From Alteribacter natronophilus (lineage in GTDB: Bacteria > Bacillota > Bacilli > Bacillales > Salisediminibacteriaceae): 64,000 nt of DNA. A model generated the notes under the pieces. The model was not told the origin of the DNA, searched no databases, and saw nothing but the letters and a program-made list of their open reading frames with translations. This document shows, piece by piece, positions 8,779 through 17,714 of the stretch (within the stretch, counting starts at the first letter, position 1; every line of letters starts with the position of its first letter). The stretch is taken from assembly GCF_006007885.1 (NCBI RefSeq), contig NZ_VCRO01000001.1, positions 248,001 through 312,000 of the forward strand, written 5' to 3'. Made by a program: the position numbers and the translations under genes.

Positions 8779-9630
8779 ATGAAAAAAACAGCATTTGTAA
8801 CGGACAGTACGGCTTACATTACCGATGAGCTTCGAAATCATCCCGATGTATACGTCCTCCCGTTAAACATCATGTTTAAAGACGGGGAATATGAGGATGG
8901 CGTGGACCTCTCCACAGATGAGCTTTATACAAGGATCCGGGCAGAAAAGGAAGTGCCGAAAACATCGCAGCCGTCTGTCGGGAAATTTGCAGCTCTTTTT
9001 GAAAAGCTGAAAGAGGAATATGACGGTGCAGTGGCTATTCATATATCCAGCGAACTGAGTGGTACGTATTCCAGTGCCGTGCAGGGCAGTGAGATCACAG
9101 AGGGTTTTCCGGTTGAAGTGGTGGACTCGAAGTGTATGAGCTATGCCATCACGCACCTTCTTCACCGGGGACTGAAACTGGCTGGGGAAAAGAATGATGT
9201 CCGGGAAATAGGAAATGAACTTCGTGCGTACGCAGGGATGACAGAAAACTACATCCTTCTTGGAAGTCTTGAACAGTTTTATAAGGGAGGGCGCATGTCC
9301 GGAGCGCAGTATATGCTCGGCAGCGTGCTCAAAATTAAACCAATGCTCCGTATTACACCTGAGGGAACTTTTGAACTGTTTGAAAGAATCCGCTCAGAAA
9401 AAAAAGCGGTGAACCGCCTTGTTGAACTTCTCCACACTTCGTACGAAAAGAGAAAGGTGGAGGAGGTCCAGATCCTTCATGGAAATGTGGCTGAAAAAGC
9501 CCGGCAGCTTGAGGAAAAGATAAAAGAAAAAATGCCTTCCATCAGAGTGGTTACCGGTGAAATCAGCTCAACAATTGCTGTCCATGCCGGTGAAGGAACA
9601 CTTGCACTCATGTGGGAAAAAACAGAATAA
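8779..9630 (+). CDS. DegV family fatty-acid-binding protein
   Basis: A 283-residue cytosolic protein. FVTDSTAYIT at the N-terminus and SSELSGTYSSA at about residues 92-102 form the DegV lipid-carboxylate binding site, followed by GGRMSGAQYMLGSVLKIKPML. DegV/FakB-type proteins hold a fatty acid for phosphorylation by the FakA kinase on the way into phospholipids; whether this copy works with FakA is inference because no kinase gene is here. Its own promoter and a downstream terminator make it monocistronic. Confidence 0.9.
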   Translation: MKKTAFVTDSTAYITDELRNHPDVYVLPLNIMFKDGEYEDGVDLSTDELYTRIRAEKEVPKTSQPSVGKFAALFEKLKEEYDGAVAIHISSELSGTYSSAVQGSEITEGFPVEVVDSKCMSYAITHLLHRGLKLAGEKNDVREIGNELRAYAGMTENYILLGSLEQFYKGGRMSGAQYMLGSVLKIKPMLRITPEGTFELFERIRSEKKAVNRLVELLHTSYEKRKVEEVQILHGNVAEKARQLEEKIKEKMPSIRVVTGEISSTIAVHAGEGTLALMWEKTE

Positions 9631-9642
9631 TAGCCATGTCAG

Positions 9643-9674
9643 CACTCTGGAGCACAGCAGCTCCAGGGTGTTTT
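9643..9674 (+). terminator. Terminator after the DegV gene
   Basis: CACTCTGGAG pairs with CTCCAGGGTG and is followed by TTTT. Confidence 0.75.
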
Positions 9675-9731
9675 CATTTCAGGGCCTTTTTGAGCATAAA
9701 TACTATGTAAGAATTGAAACAGGGGGGGCTT

Positions 9732-10712
9732 ATGATGATGCCGAGAAACGTGCTGATGTTTGCAGATCCGGGGGTGGACGATGCGATTGCCCTTATTTAT
9801 GCACTCCTGCATCCCGATATCAACGTAGTCGGTATTGTATCGGGTTACGGGAATGTGGAGGTGGAAGTTACAACCCGCAATATATATGCGATTCTCAATA
9901 TGCTGGACATGGATGTTCCGGTTTTTGGGGGGGCCAATCAGCCGGCATCCGACGTTTATGTGGAATTTTATCCGGAAGTGCATGGAGTGGGAGGGCTTGG
10001 TCAGTTTGAGCCTGAGGGAATTGGCTTCCAGCTGACTAATTTTACTGATCTCTATGAGGTTTTTGACCGTTATGAAGGTGTAGCTATTGTGGATGTGGGA
10101 CGGAACACCGGGCTGATGCTGGCGTATATGCTCGGGAAACAGAAAATGGAGAAGGCAACGGACTGTTTTCTGATGGGCGGGGCTTTTCTGACACCGGGGA
10201 ATGTGACTCCGGCTGCGGAGGCCAATTTTTACGGTGATCCGGTAGCATCCAAGTTTGTATTTGAAAACATCAGGTCCCACGTTTTTCCCCTGGATGCGAC
10301 TGAAAAAGCTCTCGTCACCCAGGAGATGATCGGGTATCTTGCAGAATGGTCCCCTATTGAGAGGCTGAGAGGCCCTTTACAGGAAATGTTCACCTTTTAC
10401 GCAGAAAAGTATCAGGAATTTGTGCCTGGAATTCAGGGGGCATATATTCATGATCTGCTTCCTTTGATGTACCTTACCAATCCGGAACTGTTCACCATGA
10501 TTGAGCGGGAGATTTTTATTGAAACGAGTACCGGGCCTGCACGTGGAGCAAGTATAGCTGATTTCAGACCGAACTACGGTATCGCAGCAGCAGAAGCCGA
10601 AGAAGAGCATCTCAGGCATAAGATTGCCATGGACATGGACTACGAAGGGTTTTATTACCTCTTCATGAACGTGTTCATGAATTCAGTCAGAACCCCTTAT
10701 GTACACAGATAG
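9732..10712 (+). CDS. Nucleoside hydrolase (inosine-uridine preferring type)
   Basis: A 326-residue enzyme expected to split nucleosides into ribose and free base. The Asp cluster that binds calcium and ribose is seen as FADPGVDDAIAL near the N-terminus; the GGANQP block follows and a DLLPLMYLTNPELF block sits in the C-terminal half. Some positions differ from textbook members (DLLP where DPLA is usual), so substrate range may differ. AGGGGGG precedes ATG 9732; an in-frame TTG at 9714 lacks a ribosome binding site. It is followed closely by a small lipoprotein gene. Confidence 0.85.
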   Translation: MMMPRNVLMFADPGVDDAIALIYALLHPDINVVGIVSGYGNVEVEVTTRNIYAILNMLDMDVPVFGGANQPASDVYVEFYPEVHGVGGLGQFEPEGIGFQLTNFTDLYEVFDRYEGVAIVDVGRNTGLMLAYMLGKQKMEKATDCFLMGGAFLTPGNVTPAAEANFYGDPVASKFVFENIRSHVFPLDATEKALVTQEMIGYLAEWSPIERLRGPLQEMFTFYAEKYQEFVPGIQGAYIHDLLPLMYLTNPELFTMIEREIFIETSTGPARGASIADFRPNYGIAAAEAEEEHLRHKIAMDMDYEGFYYLFMNVFMNSVRTPYVHR

Positions 10713-10777
10713 AACGGATACAATGGCGGACCTCCGGAGAAAATACAGTCAAATGGAGTAAAAAAGGAGGTTCTGCA

Positions 10778-10969
10778 ATGGTTTCTTCAGGAAAAAGAAA
10801 AGTGATTAATGTACTGTGCGGGGTACTGCTGGTCTCGGTCCTTTCAGCAGGGTGCAACAACATTCCTTCCCAGTCGCCTGAAAGCTCAAAGATGGGCAAT
10901 GAAGGCGGTGATCCGGCATATGACGAACCGGGCAACTTTGAGTCCCCGCGGGGAATGAGGGATCGTTAG
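10778..10969 (+). CDS. Small lipoprotein of unknown function
   Basis: A 63-residue precursor with a basic start (GKRK), a hydrophobic segment and a lipobox LSAGC, so Cys26 would be lipidated and the protein anchored outside the membrane. The mature part is short, acidic and Gly/Pro/Ser-rich, with no domain I recognise. AAAAAGGAGG gives a strong ribosome binding site. It ends with GMRDR. A terminator follows about 40 bases downstream, so it may be cotranscribed with the nucleoside hydrolase gene. Confidence 0.75.
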   Translation: MVSSGKRKVINVLCGVLLVSVLSAGCNNIPSQSPESSKMGNEGGDPAYDEPGNFESPRGMRDR

Positions 10970-11010
10970 TAAATGGGGCATCTCTTCCAGCCTTTTTCAG
11001 GAATAGAGCG

Positions 11011-11041
11011 AAGACGGGGCAAATGCTGCCGTCTTTTTTTG
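11011..11041 (+). terminator. Terminator after the small lipoprotein gene
   Basis: AAGACGG pairs with CCGTCTT and runs into seven T. Confidence 0.8.
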
Positions 11042-11093
11042 TTCTCCTTTAACTATAAAATCTGTTTTGTATGGACAGATATAATTTCAATTT

Positions 11094-11222
11094 GCGAAGC
11101 TTCACGGCGGTAGTGAGACTCCTGCGCCAGACGGGGCCTAGGGGAGACCCCGCATGGCGATAGCCAGAGGAGGATCCCCGGACCGCCGCGTAAAGCGGAC
11201 GGACGACGTGAAGCGAAGCTTC
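11094..11222. repeat. GC-rich palindromic repeat element
   Basis: GCGAAGCTTCACG at the left end and CGTGAAGCGAAGCTTC at the right end are inverted relatives; between them lie GTGAGACTCCTGCG and GGGGCCTAGGGGAGACCCC. It shares the GACTCCTGCG-type core with the other dispersed elements of the window and contains no gene. Confidence 0.65.
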
Positions 11223-11237
11223 TTTATTTATGCCGCG

Positions 11238-12518
11238 TTATCGCTTTAGTTTGTTCTTTTCCACATTTTCAATTGTTTCCCCTTCAGGCAGTCCGAACAA
11301 CCTGCTTTTCGGGCGGTGAATTTTCTGGGAAGGCCACAATCCGTGATGTCCGGAAAAAATAAATGCGGTCATACTGGCCACAAAAAAATACTCAATCCCT
11401 TCCCCGCCAAACATCTCAATACTCAGCAGAAACGCAGCGACAGGTGTATTTGCGCCTGCGCAGAAAGCAGATATCAAACCGAGTCCGGCCAGAAAAGACA
11501 GGGGGAGATCAAAGAACGGATATAAAGCATTTCCTAAAGTGGCGCCCATAAAAAACAGTGGGATGGCTTCTCCCCCGACAAATCCTGTGCCCAGGGTTAC
11601 GGCAGTGAAAACAAGCTTTGCAAGAAATGCAAAGGGGGGAACTTCACTGTTAAATGACGCTTCAAGCATATCAAGACCTCTGCCGTTATAATCATATGTG
11701 CCAAGTGAAAAGGTGAGTAGGACTATGATAATACCACCGGTAAATGCCCGGATCATATGATTTTTTTTCGTGTATTTCTCCGAAATCCTGTGAATGGCAT
11801 GACGGAGCTGACAATACACCATACCCAGCAGGCTGAAGAGTATAGTCAGCAGAATTACCTTTAAGAACGTGATGAGCGATAACTCCGGCACAGCCTGAAT
11901 TACAAACGATTCGTGTTCCACTCCCCAGGCTTTCTCCGTTATGTAATGGCCGATAAAACTGGCTGTAAGACAGGGAAATAGGGCTTCATACTTCAGTTTT
12001 CCTATATCAGTCATTTCCATTCCGAAAACAGCCCCGGCAATCGGGGTACCGAAGGCTGCTCCAAACCCGGCACTGATGCCGCTCCTCAGCAGAATCTTTC
12101 TGTCAGCCGGATTCACCTTTAGAAAACCGATTACTGTTTCGGCAGCACTTCCACCCATTTGAATAGCTGCACCTTCCCTGCCGGTAGACCCGCCAAACAG
12201 GACAGTCAGAAACGTGCCTATATAAACTAAAGGACCGAGCCTGCGCAGCACTTTTGTCTTTCCGTGCACCCCTTCTATGACGAGGTTGTTGCCTTTATAT
12301 AAGTTATACCCGTCTCCGGGCCCTAATCGCATATATAAATATCCGAGGAGCAGACCCGCCAGCGGAAGCAATAAAATCAGCCACGAGTGCTGTTCCCTCG
12401 TATTCCCGAGATGATCGTTGACAGTTAACAGGAAGGCAGTGGCTGACCCTATGATCAGACCGATTATTCCCCCTGTTAAGATCCATTTGGCAAGGGTTAT
12501 GAAAAAGAACCTGCCCAT
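11238..12518 (-). CDS. ClC family chloride channel or proton/chloride antiporter
   Basis: A 426-residue membrane protein with about ten hydrophobic segments. GSTGREGAAIQMGGS matches the ClC selectivity motif GxxGREGP (with Ala for Pro), GFGAAFGTPIAGAVFGMEM is the next conserved block, and GAGFVGGE-like GTGFVGGEAIPLFFMGATLG follows in the second repeat. ClC proteins move chloride or fluoride across the membrane. Length equals that of bacterial ClC proteins without a CBS tail. It begins 18 bases after the DUF421 gene and is probably in its operon. Confidence 0.9.
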   Translation of the reverse strand: MGRFFFITLAKWILTGGIIGLIIGSATAFLLTVNDHLGNTREQHSWLILLLPLAGLLLGYLYMRLGPGDGYNLYKGNNLVIEGVHGKTKVLRRLGPLVYIGTFLTVLFGGSTGREGAAIQMGGSAAETVIGFLKVNPADRKILLRSGISAGFGAAFGTPIAGAVFGMEMTDIGKLKYEALFPCLTASFIGHYITEKAWGVEHESFVIQAVPELSLITFLKVILLTILFSLLGMVYCQLRHAIHRISEKYTKKNHMIRAFTGGIIIVLLTFSLGTYDYNGRGLDMLEASFNSEVPPFAFLAKLVFTAVTLGTGFVGGEAIPLFFMGATLGNALYPFFDLPLSFLAGLGLISAFCAGANTPVAAFLLSIEMFGGEGIEYFFVASMTAFIFSGHHGLWPSQKIHRPKSRLFGLPEGETIENVEKNKLKR

Positions 12519-12536
12519 AGTTTTTCATCCCCTTCC

Positions 12537-13136
12537 TCAACTCAGATCATCTTTGGGTTGTTTCTCATGCCCTTTCTTAGCTACTTCCGTAAAAATATTC
12601 GATTCCAAAGAGCGGAGGTCGGCACTATGCAGATTCGTGTTTTCACTGAGCAGTCTGATCAGCAGCTGAATGTCCTCTTTCGTTGCTGTCTGTTTTTCCG
12701 GTTTGAGCATATAGCCAAGCTGGCCGTTTGACTCAATCGTTGCCCACTGTAAATCACTGAAATTCTGAATACCCTGCTGTCTTAATCTTAATTCGAGCAT
12801 ATCTACTGTAAGCCGCATTTTTTTAAGGTTCCTGGTATTGATCCTTCCGTTTTCGATAACCATAATTGATTTACTGTAAAAGAATTTTTCCAGCGCATCG
12901 TTTTTTAACGCGAGGTATTCGATAAGCAGGAGATTGAGCACAAGGATCAATGTAATAACGAGGGTCGTCCAGATGTTTCTGTCGCCAACCGGCTGAATGA
13001 TCAGGGAACCGACGGCAATCATCATAACTGTCTGGGCGACTGTTAATTGGGAAATTGATTTTCTTCCTGCAATCCTTAAAATCAGCACGCCGCCAAAAAC
13101 AATCAGGACTGCCTTCCAGATAAAGCTGAGATCCAA
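12537..13136 (-). CDS. DUF421 (YetF/YcaP-like) membrane protein
   Basis: A 199-residue protein with three N-terminal membrane helices and a soluble C-terminal domain. RIAGRKSISQLTVAQTVMMIAVGSLI is the DUF421 signature, followed by the YIALK-like EYLALKN region and the soluble LRLRQQGI block. Function of the family is not established; some members are spore or envelope proteins. TTG 13136 is chosen because AAAGGAGTG precedes it; the open frame extends to 13169 without a binding site. First gene of a likely two-gene unit with the ClC gene. Confidence 0.85.
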   Translation of the reverse strand: MDLSFIWKAVLIVFGGVLILRIAGRKSISQLTVAQTVMMIAVGSLIIQPVGDRNIWTTLVITLILVLNLLLIEYLALKNDALEKFFYSKSIMVIENGRINTRNLKKMRLTVDMLELRLRQQGIQNFSDLQWATIESNGQLGYMLKPEKQTATKEDIQLLIRLLSENTNLHSADLRSLESNIFTEVAKKGHEKQPKDDLS

Positions 13137-13338
13137 CCGGCTCACTCCTTTAATTCGCTGGTTTGACAATTTCTTTTCTATCTTTTACTAAGTACAAGGC
13201 ATATATGTAGTGAAGATGACTGAGTTCACGGCAGATGGTAATTGTAATTAACGGGAGGAGGGGGAAAGCTCCACAAGGCAGCTTACCGGAAAGGAAACGT
13301 TAACAGAAGGACGTTTTAGTAAAGGATGTTCTTCTATT

Positions 13339-13449
13339 ATGCGGCAGGAGGACTCTTCCCGTGGGCACGGAGGAAGCTGCAGGCCGACAATTACAAATGC
13401 CGGTGGGGAAAAGAATGCAAAAAACCGCTATCCTGATTTAACAGAATAA
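13339..13449 (+). CDS. Possible small ORF, unknown function
   Basis: A 36-codon ORF in the otherwise gene-free stretch 13137-13506. It is polar and basic (GGEKNAKNRYPDLTE at the end), resembling in character some small spore proteins but matching none I know. AAGGATG lies 10 bases upstream, which is a weak start signal. It may be non-coding; the rest of this stretch shows only a weak GC-rich hairpin at about 13360-13380. Confidence 0.2.
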   Translation: MRQEDSSRGHGGSCRPTITNAGGEKNAKNRYPDLTE

Positions 13450-13506
13450 CGGAGTATTTGCGCGTGAAGCGCTGCTGCTATGTAATGAGAATAATTTTCA
13501 GATAAA

Positions 13507-13581
13507 TGGTGAGCCGTATTGGATTTGAACCAACGACCCCTTGCCTGTCAAGCAAGTGCTCTCCCGCTGAGCTAACGGCTC
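13507..13581 (-). tRNA. tRNA-Val (anticodon GAC)
   Basis: Read on the minus strand, the acceptor GAGCCGT pairs with ACGGCTC before A-CCA. The D arm is TTAGCTCAGCGGGAGAGC; the anticodon stem CTTGC/GCAAG encloses the loop TTGACAG (anticodon GAC, valine); the T arm contains GGTTCAAATCC. The CCA end is encoded at 13507-13509. 75 bases including CCA. Confidence 0.95.
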
Positions 13582-13674
13582 TCACAACTTGATAAAATCT
13601 ATTCAGCCGCCTACCGGTTACGGTGGCGACAATTAATAATATAATGGAAAACTGCTTAAGTGTCAATAGATTTA

Positions 13675-13863
13675 TTACTCATCGAACGTATAACGGACGA
13701 CGTAGCGGTTATCTTTTCTTTTACGGATTTCAACCCAGGGTGGACGCTCATACCCATTATGCCAGTTTTCTTCAAGTTTTGCTTTCAGGCAGCCTGCCTG
13801 GAATCTGGATGTGAAAATCTCCTTTAAATAGATCCATCTCGGCGTTTTTACTGTCGTTTCCAT
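13675..13863 (-). CDS. Small hypothetical protein
   Basis: A 62-residue basic soluble protein (many Lys, Arg and Trp; METTVKTPRWIYLKEIF at the start, RYVVRYTFDE at the end). ATG 13863 is preceded by AGAGGTGA at ideal spacing; the frame extends to GTG 13872 but that codon is part of the binding site. I do not recognise the family. It lies upstream of tRNA-Val on the same strand. Size, codon use and start signal suggest a real gene. Confidence 0.6.
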   Translation of the reverse strand: METTVKTPRWIYLKEIFTSRFQAGCLKAKLEENWHNGYERPPWVEIRKRKDNRYVVRYTFDE

Positions 13864-14018
13864 CTGCTTCACCTCTGTTCATTCTGTACGGCTGTTGTCG
13901 ATAGTATATGCATTGTAAGAAAGAATACCACCTCTTTCCAGTTGAAGCAAGAGAGTGGGAAGAAGCGAAAAGGGTACTTGGCGCGCCTTCGGGAATTTAA
14001 CAGGAAAAGTCCTGAAAA

Positions 14019-14046
14019 AAATGGCTCTCACCTGCGGTGAGGCCAT
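14019..14046 (-). terminator. Terminator of the pgpA-type gene
   Basis: On the minus strand ATGGCCTCACC/GGTGAGAGCCAT is followed by TTTTTTT. The stem sequence is that of the second hairpin in the double-hairpin family; the first hairpin is degenerate here. Confidence 0.75.
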
Positions 14047-14148
14047 TCTTAACAGCTTAGTTTAGTTCCCGGCTCGTACCCTTTAAAAGCGGCTTGGGTT
14101 GATTTTACTGTCAGACCTCAGACATCGACCCCGAGCCGGTAAACAACA

Positions 14149-14712
14149 TTATCCGATGCGCTCTTCCCGGTCGCGTTCCTTAATTTCTTCCTCTCTGAGA
14201 CGCTCCTGGCGGTCCCTCAGTCGGTGTGCCAGGCGGCTTGACGCGTTGGCAGCGATGCTGCACAGCAGGTCGTCGAAGAAAGTATGACACTGACCGTCTG
14301 TTTTCTGATCAAGTTTTCGGATAATCCCGGTTTTCTCCTTGTCCAGGTAACCGAAAGTGGTGACAGCAATACTTCCGTAGCCAAAGACGGATCCGAGGGC
14401 AATGGTTTCATCTACGCCGAACAGGCCTTCGTCCATTTCCACGATGGACTGAAGCGGTTCGGACAGCTTTTTCTGTTCTGCAAGTTTATCGAGTTCAATG
14501 CCGACCAGTACAGCATGCTGAATTTCACGTTTCTGAAGTACTTTGTCGACACTGTCGAGACAGTCTTCCATCTGGAGGTCCGGGTTGTATTGTTCCTGCA
14601 TATCGTACACGATGCGCGCAATGTCCTCCAGTGTGACGCCCCGTTCCTCAATCAGTTTACGGGCTGCGTTCTCGACGACGTGGCAGTGTACAGGTGTTCG
14701 TTCTCTGGTCAT
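14149..14712 (-). CDS. Phosphatidylglycerophosphatase A-like protein (YutG family)
   Basis: A 187-residue protein. The C-terminal half has the PgpA-type blocks LGSVFGYGSIAVTTFGYLDKEK and HTFFDDLLCSIAANASSRLAHR; the N-terminal half (RGVTLEDIARIVYDMQEQY) is the region typical of Bacillus YutG. PgpA removes phosphate from phosphatidylglycerophosphate in phospholipid synthesis, but the Bacillus YutG type lacks the long membrane helices of the E. coli enzyme, so the exact reaction is uncertain. AGGAGGAATACATT precedes ATG 14712; the open frame extends upstream without support. Confidence 0.82.
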   Translation of the reverse strand: MTRERTPVHCHVVENAARKLIEERGVTLEDIARIVYDMQEQYNPDLQMEDCLDSVDKVLQKREIQHAVLVGIELDKLAEQKKLSEPLQSIVEMDEGLFGVDETIALGSVFGYGSIAVTTFGYLDKEKTGIIRKLDQKTDGQCHTFFDDLLCSIAANASSRLAHRLRDRQERLREEEIKERDREERIG

Positions 14713-14974
14713 AATGTATTCCTCCTGTATCTCCTGTAGTATGAGCTTATTGTAGCATATTTTCAAAATAGATTGACAAATAAAGGGCGTTATACTGTCC
14801 CTGTGGGGTATTCCCGGAAATACAATGTGCAAACATGGGAAGAAAAAAAGGGATTTCCCCGGTGAGTGTTGAATTAGCGACAGAGGCAGGATTTTATTTT
14901 TCATCCGTTTCGTATATGATTGGAAAAAGCAGAGGAAAAAAGATAAAGTAGGACACAGAAGGAGGGCATTCTAC

Positions 14975-15490
14975 ATGAAATACGGCATTGCTATATTCCC
15001 ATCAAAAAAACTTCAGGATATCGCGAATTCATACCGAAAGCGCTATGATTCCCACTACTCCCTCATTCCACCGCATGTGACTCTCAAGGAGTCATTTACA
15101 GCTGAGGAGGAAGAGCTGCCGGCCATTCTGAAAGAGATCAGGAAAGTGGCGGACACTGTGGAGCCATTCAGCCTGGAGGTTTATAAATTTGGTTCTTTTC
15201 ATCCGGTAACAAATACAATTTACATGAAAGTCCGAGAGAATGAAGCACTGGGTTCCCTTCGTGAACAGCTGAACACAGGACCACTGGAACATCATTATGA
15301 GTACCAGTTTGTCCCTCATATCACAATCGGGCAGGAACTTGACAACGACGAGTGTTCGGATGTTTTTGGCCGTCTCAGACTCGAATCGATCAACCATGAA
15401 GAGAAAGTGGACCGGATCTCACTTCTGTATCAGCTGGACAACAATATGTGGACTGTATACGAAACGTTCCGGCTTGGAAAAGGAGAGTAA
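14975..15490 (+). CDS. yjcG: YjcG family 2H-phosphoesterase-like protein
   Basis: A 171-residue cytosolic protein of the 2H phosphoesterase (2'-5' RNA ligase-like) superfamily. The two HxT motifs are PPHVTLKE near residue 34 and VPHITIGQ near residue 112. Substrate is unknown; relatives cleave or join 2',5'- or cyclic phosphodiesters. AGAAGGAGGG precedes ATG 14975. It is followed two bases later by yjcF, the reverse of the yjcF-yjcG order I recall for B. subtilis, and the two probably form one transcript. Confidence 0.85.
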   Translation: MKYGIAIFPSKKLQDIANSYRKRYDSHYSLIPPHVTLKESFTAEEEELPAILKEIRKVADTVEPFSLEVYKFGSFHPVTNTIYMKVRENEALGSLREQLNTGPLEHHYEYQFVPHITIGQELDNDECSDVFGRLRLESINHEEKVDRISLLYQLDNNMWTVYETFRLGKGE

Positions 15491-15492
15491 TT

Positions 15493-15939
15493 GTGGATAT
15501 AAGAGTTGTGAAATCAGAAAAGGAAAAAGAGGATGCTTTTCAGGTGCGGCGGACCGTTTTTGTGGACGAGCAGCATGTACCTGAAGAAGAGGAAATCGAT
15601 GAATTTGAAGAAGAGGCTGTTCACTTTGTGGCGTATGCAGATTCCGAGGGTGAAAAACCCGTAGGTGCAGGACGACTGCGGATTCTTGATGATATCGGGA
15701 AAGTGGAGCGGATCTGTGTGCTGAAGGAATTCCGGACACAGGGCGTGGGAGATCGAATTATGCAGAAAATTGAAGAAGAAGCCGAGCGCCATCCTATTGA
15801 AGAACTAAAGCTTAATGCACAGGTTCAGGCCGAGCGCTTCTACAAACGCCTTGGTTACGAAACCATTTCCGGCGAGTTTTTCGATGCAGGAATTCCTCAC
15901 GTGGCTATGCGTAAAATACCGGGTAAGACACCTTCTTAA
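15493..15939 (+). CDS. yjcF: GNAT family N-acetyltransferase (YjcF-like)
   Basis: A 148-residue acetyltransferase. VRRTVFVDEQHVPEE and the beta-strand-plus-P-loop region VERICVLKEFRTQGVGDRIM (acetyl-CoA binding Q/RxxGxG/A) are typical of the ElaA/YjcF branch, and AERFYKRLGYE is motif B. Substrate unknown. GTG 15493 is the likely start, with AGGAGAG five bases before it and two bases after the yjcG stop. The terminator stem begins inside the last codons. Confidence 0.85.
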   Translation: MDIRVVKSEKEKEDAFQVRRTVFVDEQHVPEEEEIDEFEEEAVHFVAYADSEGEKPVGAGRLRILDDIGKVERICVLKEFRTQGVGDRIMQKIEEEAERHPIEELKLNAQVQAERFYKRLGYETISGEFFDAGIPHVAMRKIPGKTPS

Positions 15940-15960
15940 TTAAGAGGGTGTTTTTTTTTT
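15928..15960 (+). terminator. Terminator of the yjcG-yjcF unit
   Basis: ACACCTTCTT, AATT, AAGAGGGTGT, then ten T. It overlaps the last codons of yjcF. Confidence 0.85.
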
Positions 15961-15976
15961 GACGCGCAGAAAGTGG

Positions 15977-16177
15977 TCAGGTCCCTTTTTTTCCGGCTTT
16001 TGTTCCGTTCCGGTAAAGAAAATACAGCATCAGTGCCATTGGAAGCACAGCCAGAGCATAAATACCGGCATGATTGAGGGCACCTTCCGGCATATGATAA
16101 AGAGCCCAGCCGATAATCTGGAACAGAAAGCCGATCCCGGTACCGACAGCAAAGTAGAGAAGATACTTTTTCAGCAT
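15977..16177 (-). CDS. Small two-helix membrane protein, unknown function
   Basis: A 66-residue protein with two hydrophobic helices (YLLYFAVGTGIGFLFQII and AGIYALAVLPMALMLYFLY) and a basic tail (KAGKKGT). GGGAGGTG precedes ATG 16177; the open frame continues six codons upstream without a site. I recognise no family. Convergent with yjcF. Confidence 0.65.
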   Translation of the reverse strand: MLKKYLLYFAVGTGIGFLFQIIGWALYHMPEGALNHAGIYALAVLPMALMLYFLYRNGTKAGKKGT

Positions 16178-16398
16178 CCTGCACACCTCCCTCATCAGAT
16201 TGGAACACTCTGTCTATGCCTATGCAGAGGCTCCCTTTTGAATGTACTTATTCCATTCATGCCCTGCACTGCAGAACTTAAACCTGCCATCGGGAAAGCA
16301 GTCCACTATGTATGGAATCTTTTACCTGATCCTACACTAAACTAATAATACCCTGTTTTCACTGACCATTTTACAGGGGGACAATAACAGAGGGGCGG

Positions 16399-17595
16399 GT
16401 GAGAGAATTGAGAAAAAAGGTGGTATTACTGATCTTTTCGGCTGAAGCAGACGGCGAGGCTGTCTGGGGAAAATTAAAACGTGAATGGGACAGACGGGGC
16501 GCGGATTGTACCGTAATCAACTTAATCACCTGTCTTCCGGAAAGACTGGGCAGCTGCCTTCCGAAGCTTTATAAAATGATGATACAGCATGCCCCGGCAC
16601 TGTGGCGGAAGCTTTACCATCGCAGTAACAGACCTTATACACCTCTCTCACCGTTACTTTCCCCTCTATGTAAAGAGGCCTGTAAAACACTGGACCGTAT
16701 ACAGCCTGATATGCTTGTTACCACGCATCCTCTGGCTGCCGCTGTGGCTGGCGGCTGGGTTGGGCGGTGCAGGACAAATGAGAGACCTGCACTTTTTTCC
16801 GTGGTGAATGACTATTCCATGCATGGGATGAGTCTCTCAAAGGAAGTGAATGGCGTGTTTCTTCCGGATGATGAGGAAATAAGAAGTGGGCAGGACAGCT
16901 ATCCGTTTTCCAGGTTCGCACGTGGCTGCATCAGCATTCGTGGCACGTGGTCTGAACCTGTGGACAAAGAGGCACTGCGAAGGCAGATTGGTCTGCCGCT
17001 GCACGCTAAGGCAGCTGCTGTGAGCGGGGGACGGGAAGGACTTCTGCCTTTCAGAAAAATCATCCGTGCATTTGACCGCGATGCAGCAGGAGGGTGGACT
17101 CTCCTTTGTTTTACCGGGGAAAACAGACGGGATGCCCGCAGGCTCATTAAAGCAGATTCCAGTCATGACGTGCGGGTATTTCCTTTTACGCCTGCTTATG
17201 AGGATTACGTAAAAGCTGCGGATCTACTCATAACAAGACCCGACAGCGTTACCGTCACCGGAGCATTACACGCGCAAATACCTATCCTCGTGACCGCTCC
17301 GCTCCCGGGACAGGAAGAGCAGAATATCCTCCGGCTGAAAAAGCATCCCCTTGTTCACGAGTGTACACCCGGGATGATGGGAATCGCTGCTGAAAAGGTG
17401 CTCTCTGAAGCCGACTCCCCCCGGGAAAACTCTTTCGTTACTGCAGGGGAGATGATCGATGAAATGATCGCAATCAGTGAGGAACAGGATGAAAAGAACC
17501 AGTTTAGAGCTCCAGAAAGAGCCCGGGTCCTCAGGATGAACCACATTCTTGCCATGCGTGCAAAACAGGACGAGGAAAGAGAGTTCCGGTCATAA
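16399..17595 (+). CDS. UgtP/MGDG-synthase-like glycosyltransferase (GT28-type), divergent
   Basis: A 398-residue GT-B-fold protein. The N-terminal half resembles the MGDG synthase domain (VVLLIFSAEADGEAV, then DMLVTTHPLAAAV), and the C-terminal half carries the nucleotide-sugar site as LLITRPDSVTVTGALHAQIPILVTAPLPGQEEQN. In UgtP the equivalent loop reads RPGG(L/I)T followed by EA; here PDSVT and GA replace it, so catalysis or donor choice may differ. Family role: glucosylation of diacylglycerol. GTG 16399 or TTG 16408 may be the start; GGGG and GGTGAG lie nearby. Confidence 0.7.
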   Translation: MRELRKKVVLLIFSAEADGEAVWGKLKREWDRRGADCTVINLITCLPERLGSCLPKLYKMMIQHAPALWRKLYHRSNRPYTPLSPLLSPLCKEACKTLDRIQPDMLVTTHPLAAAVAGGWVGRCRTNERPALFSVVNDYSMHGMSLSKEVNGVFLPDDEEIRSGQDSYPFSRFARGCISIRGTWSEPVDKEALRRQIGLPLHAKAAAVSGGREGLLPFRKIIRAFDRDAAGGWTLLCFTGENRRDARRLIKADSSHDVRVFPFTPAYEDYVKAADLLITRPDSVTVTGALHAQIPILVTAPLPGQEEQNILRLKKHPLVHECTPGMMGIAAEKVLSEADSPRENSFVTAGEMIDEMIAISEEQDEKNQFRAPERARVLRMNHILAMRAKQDEEREFRS

Positions 17596-17714
17596 GGGCT
17601 GCTCTTAAATCTGGTAAAGTAAGGTTTAACCACGATTTGGCAGGGGAATCCTCTTGAGTGACAGAACGTTTGTTCGTATAATGGATAGTAGAAAAAACGA
17701 ACGGGGGATGCAGG

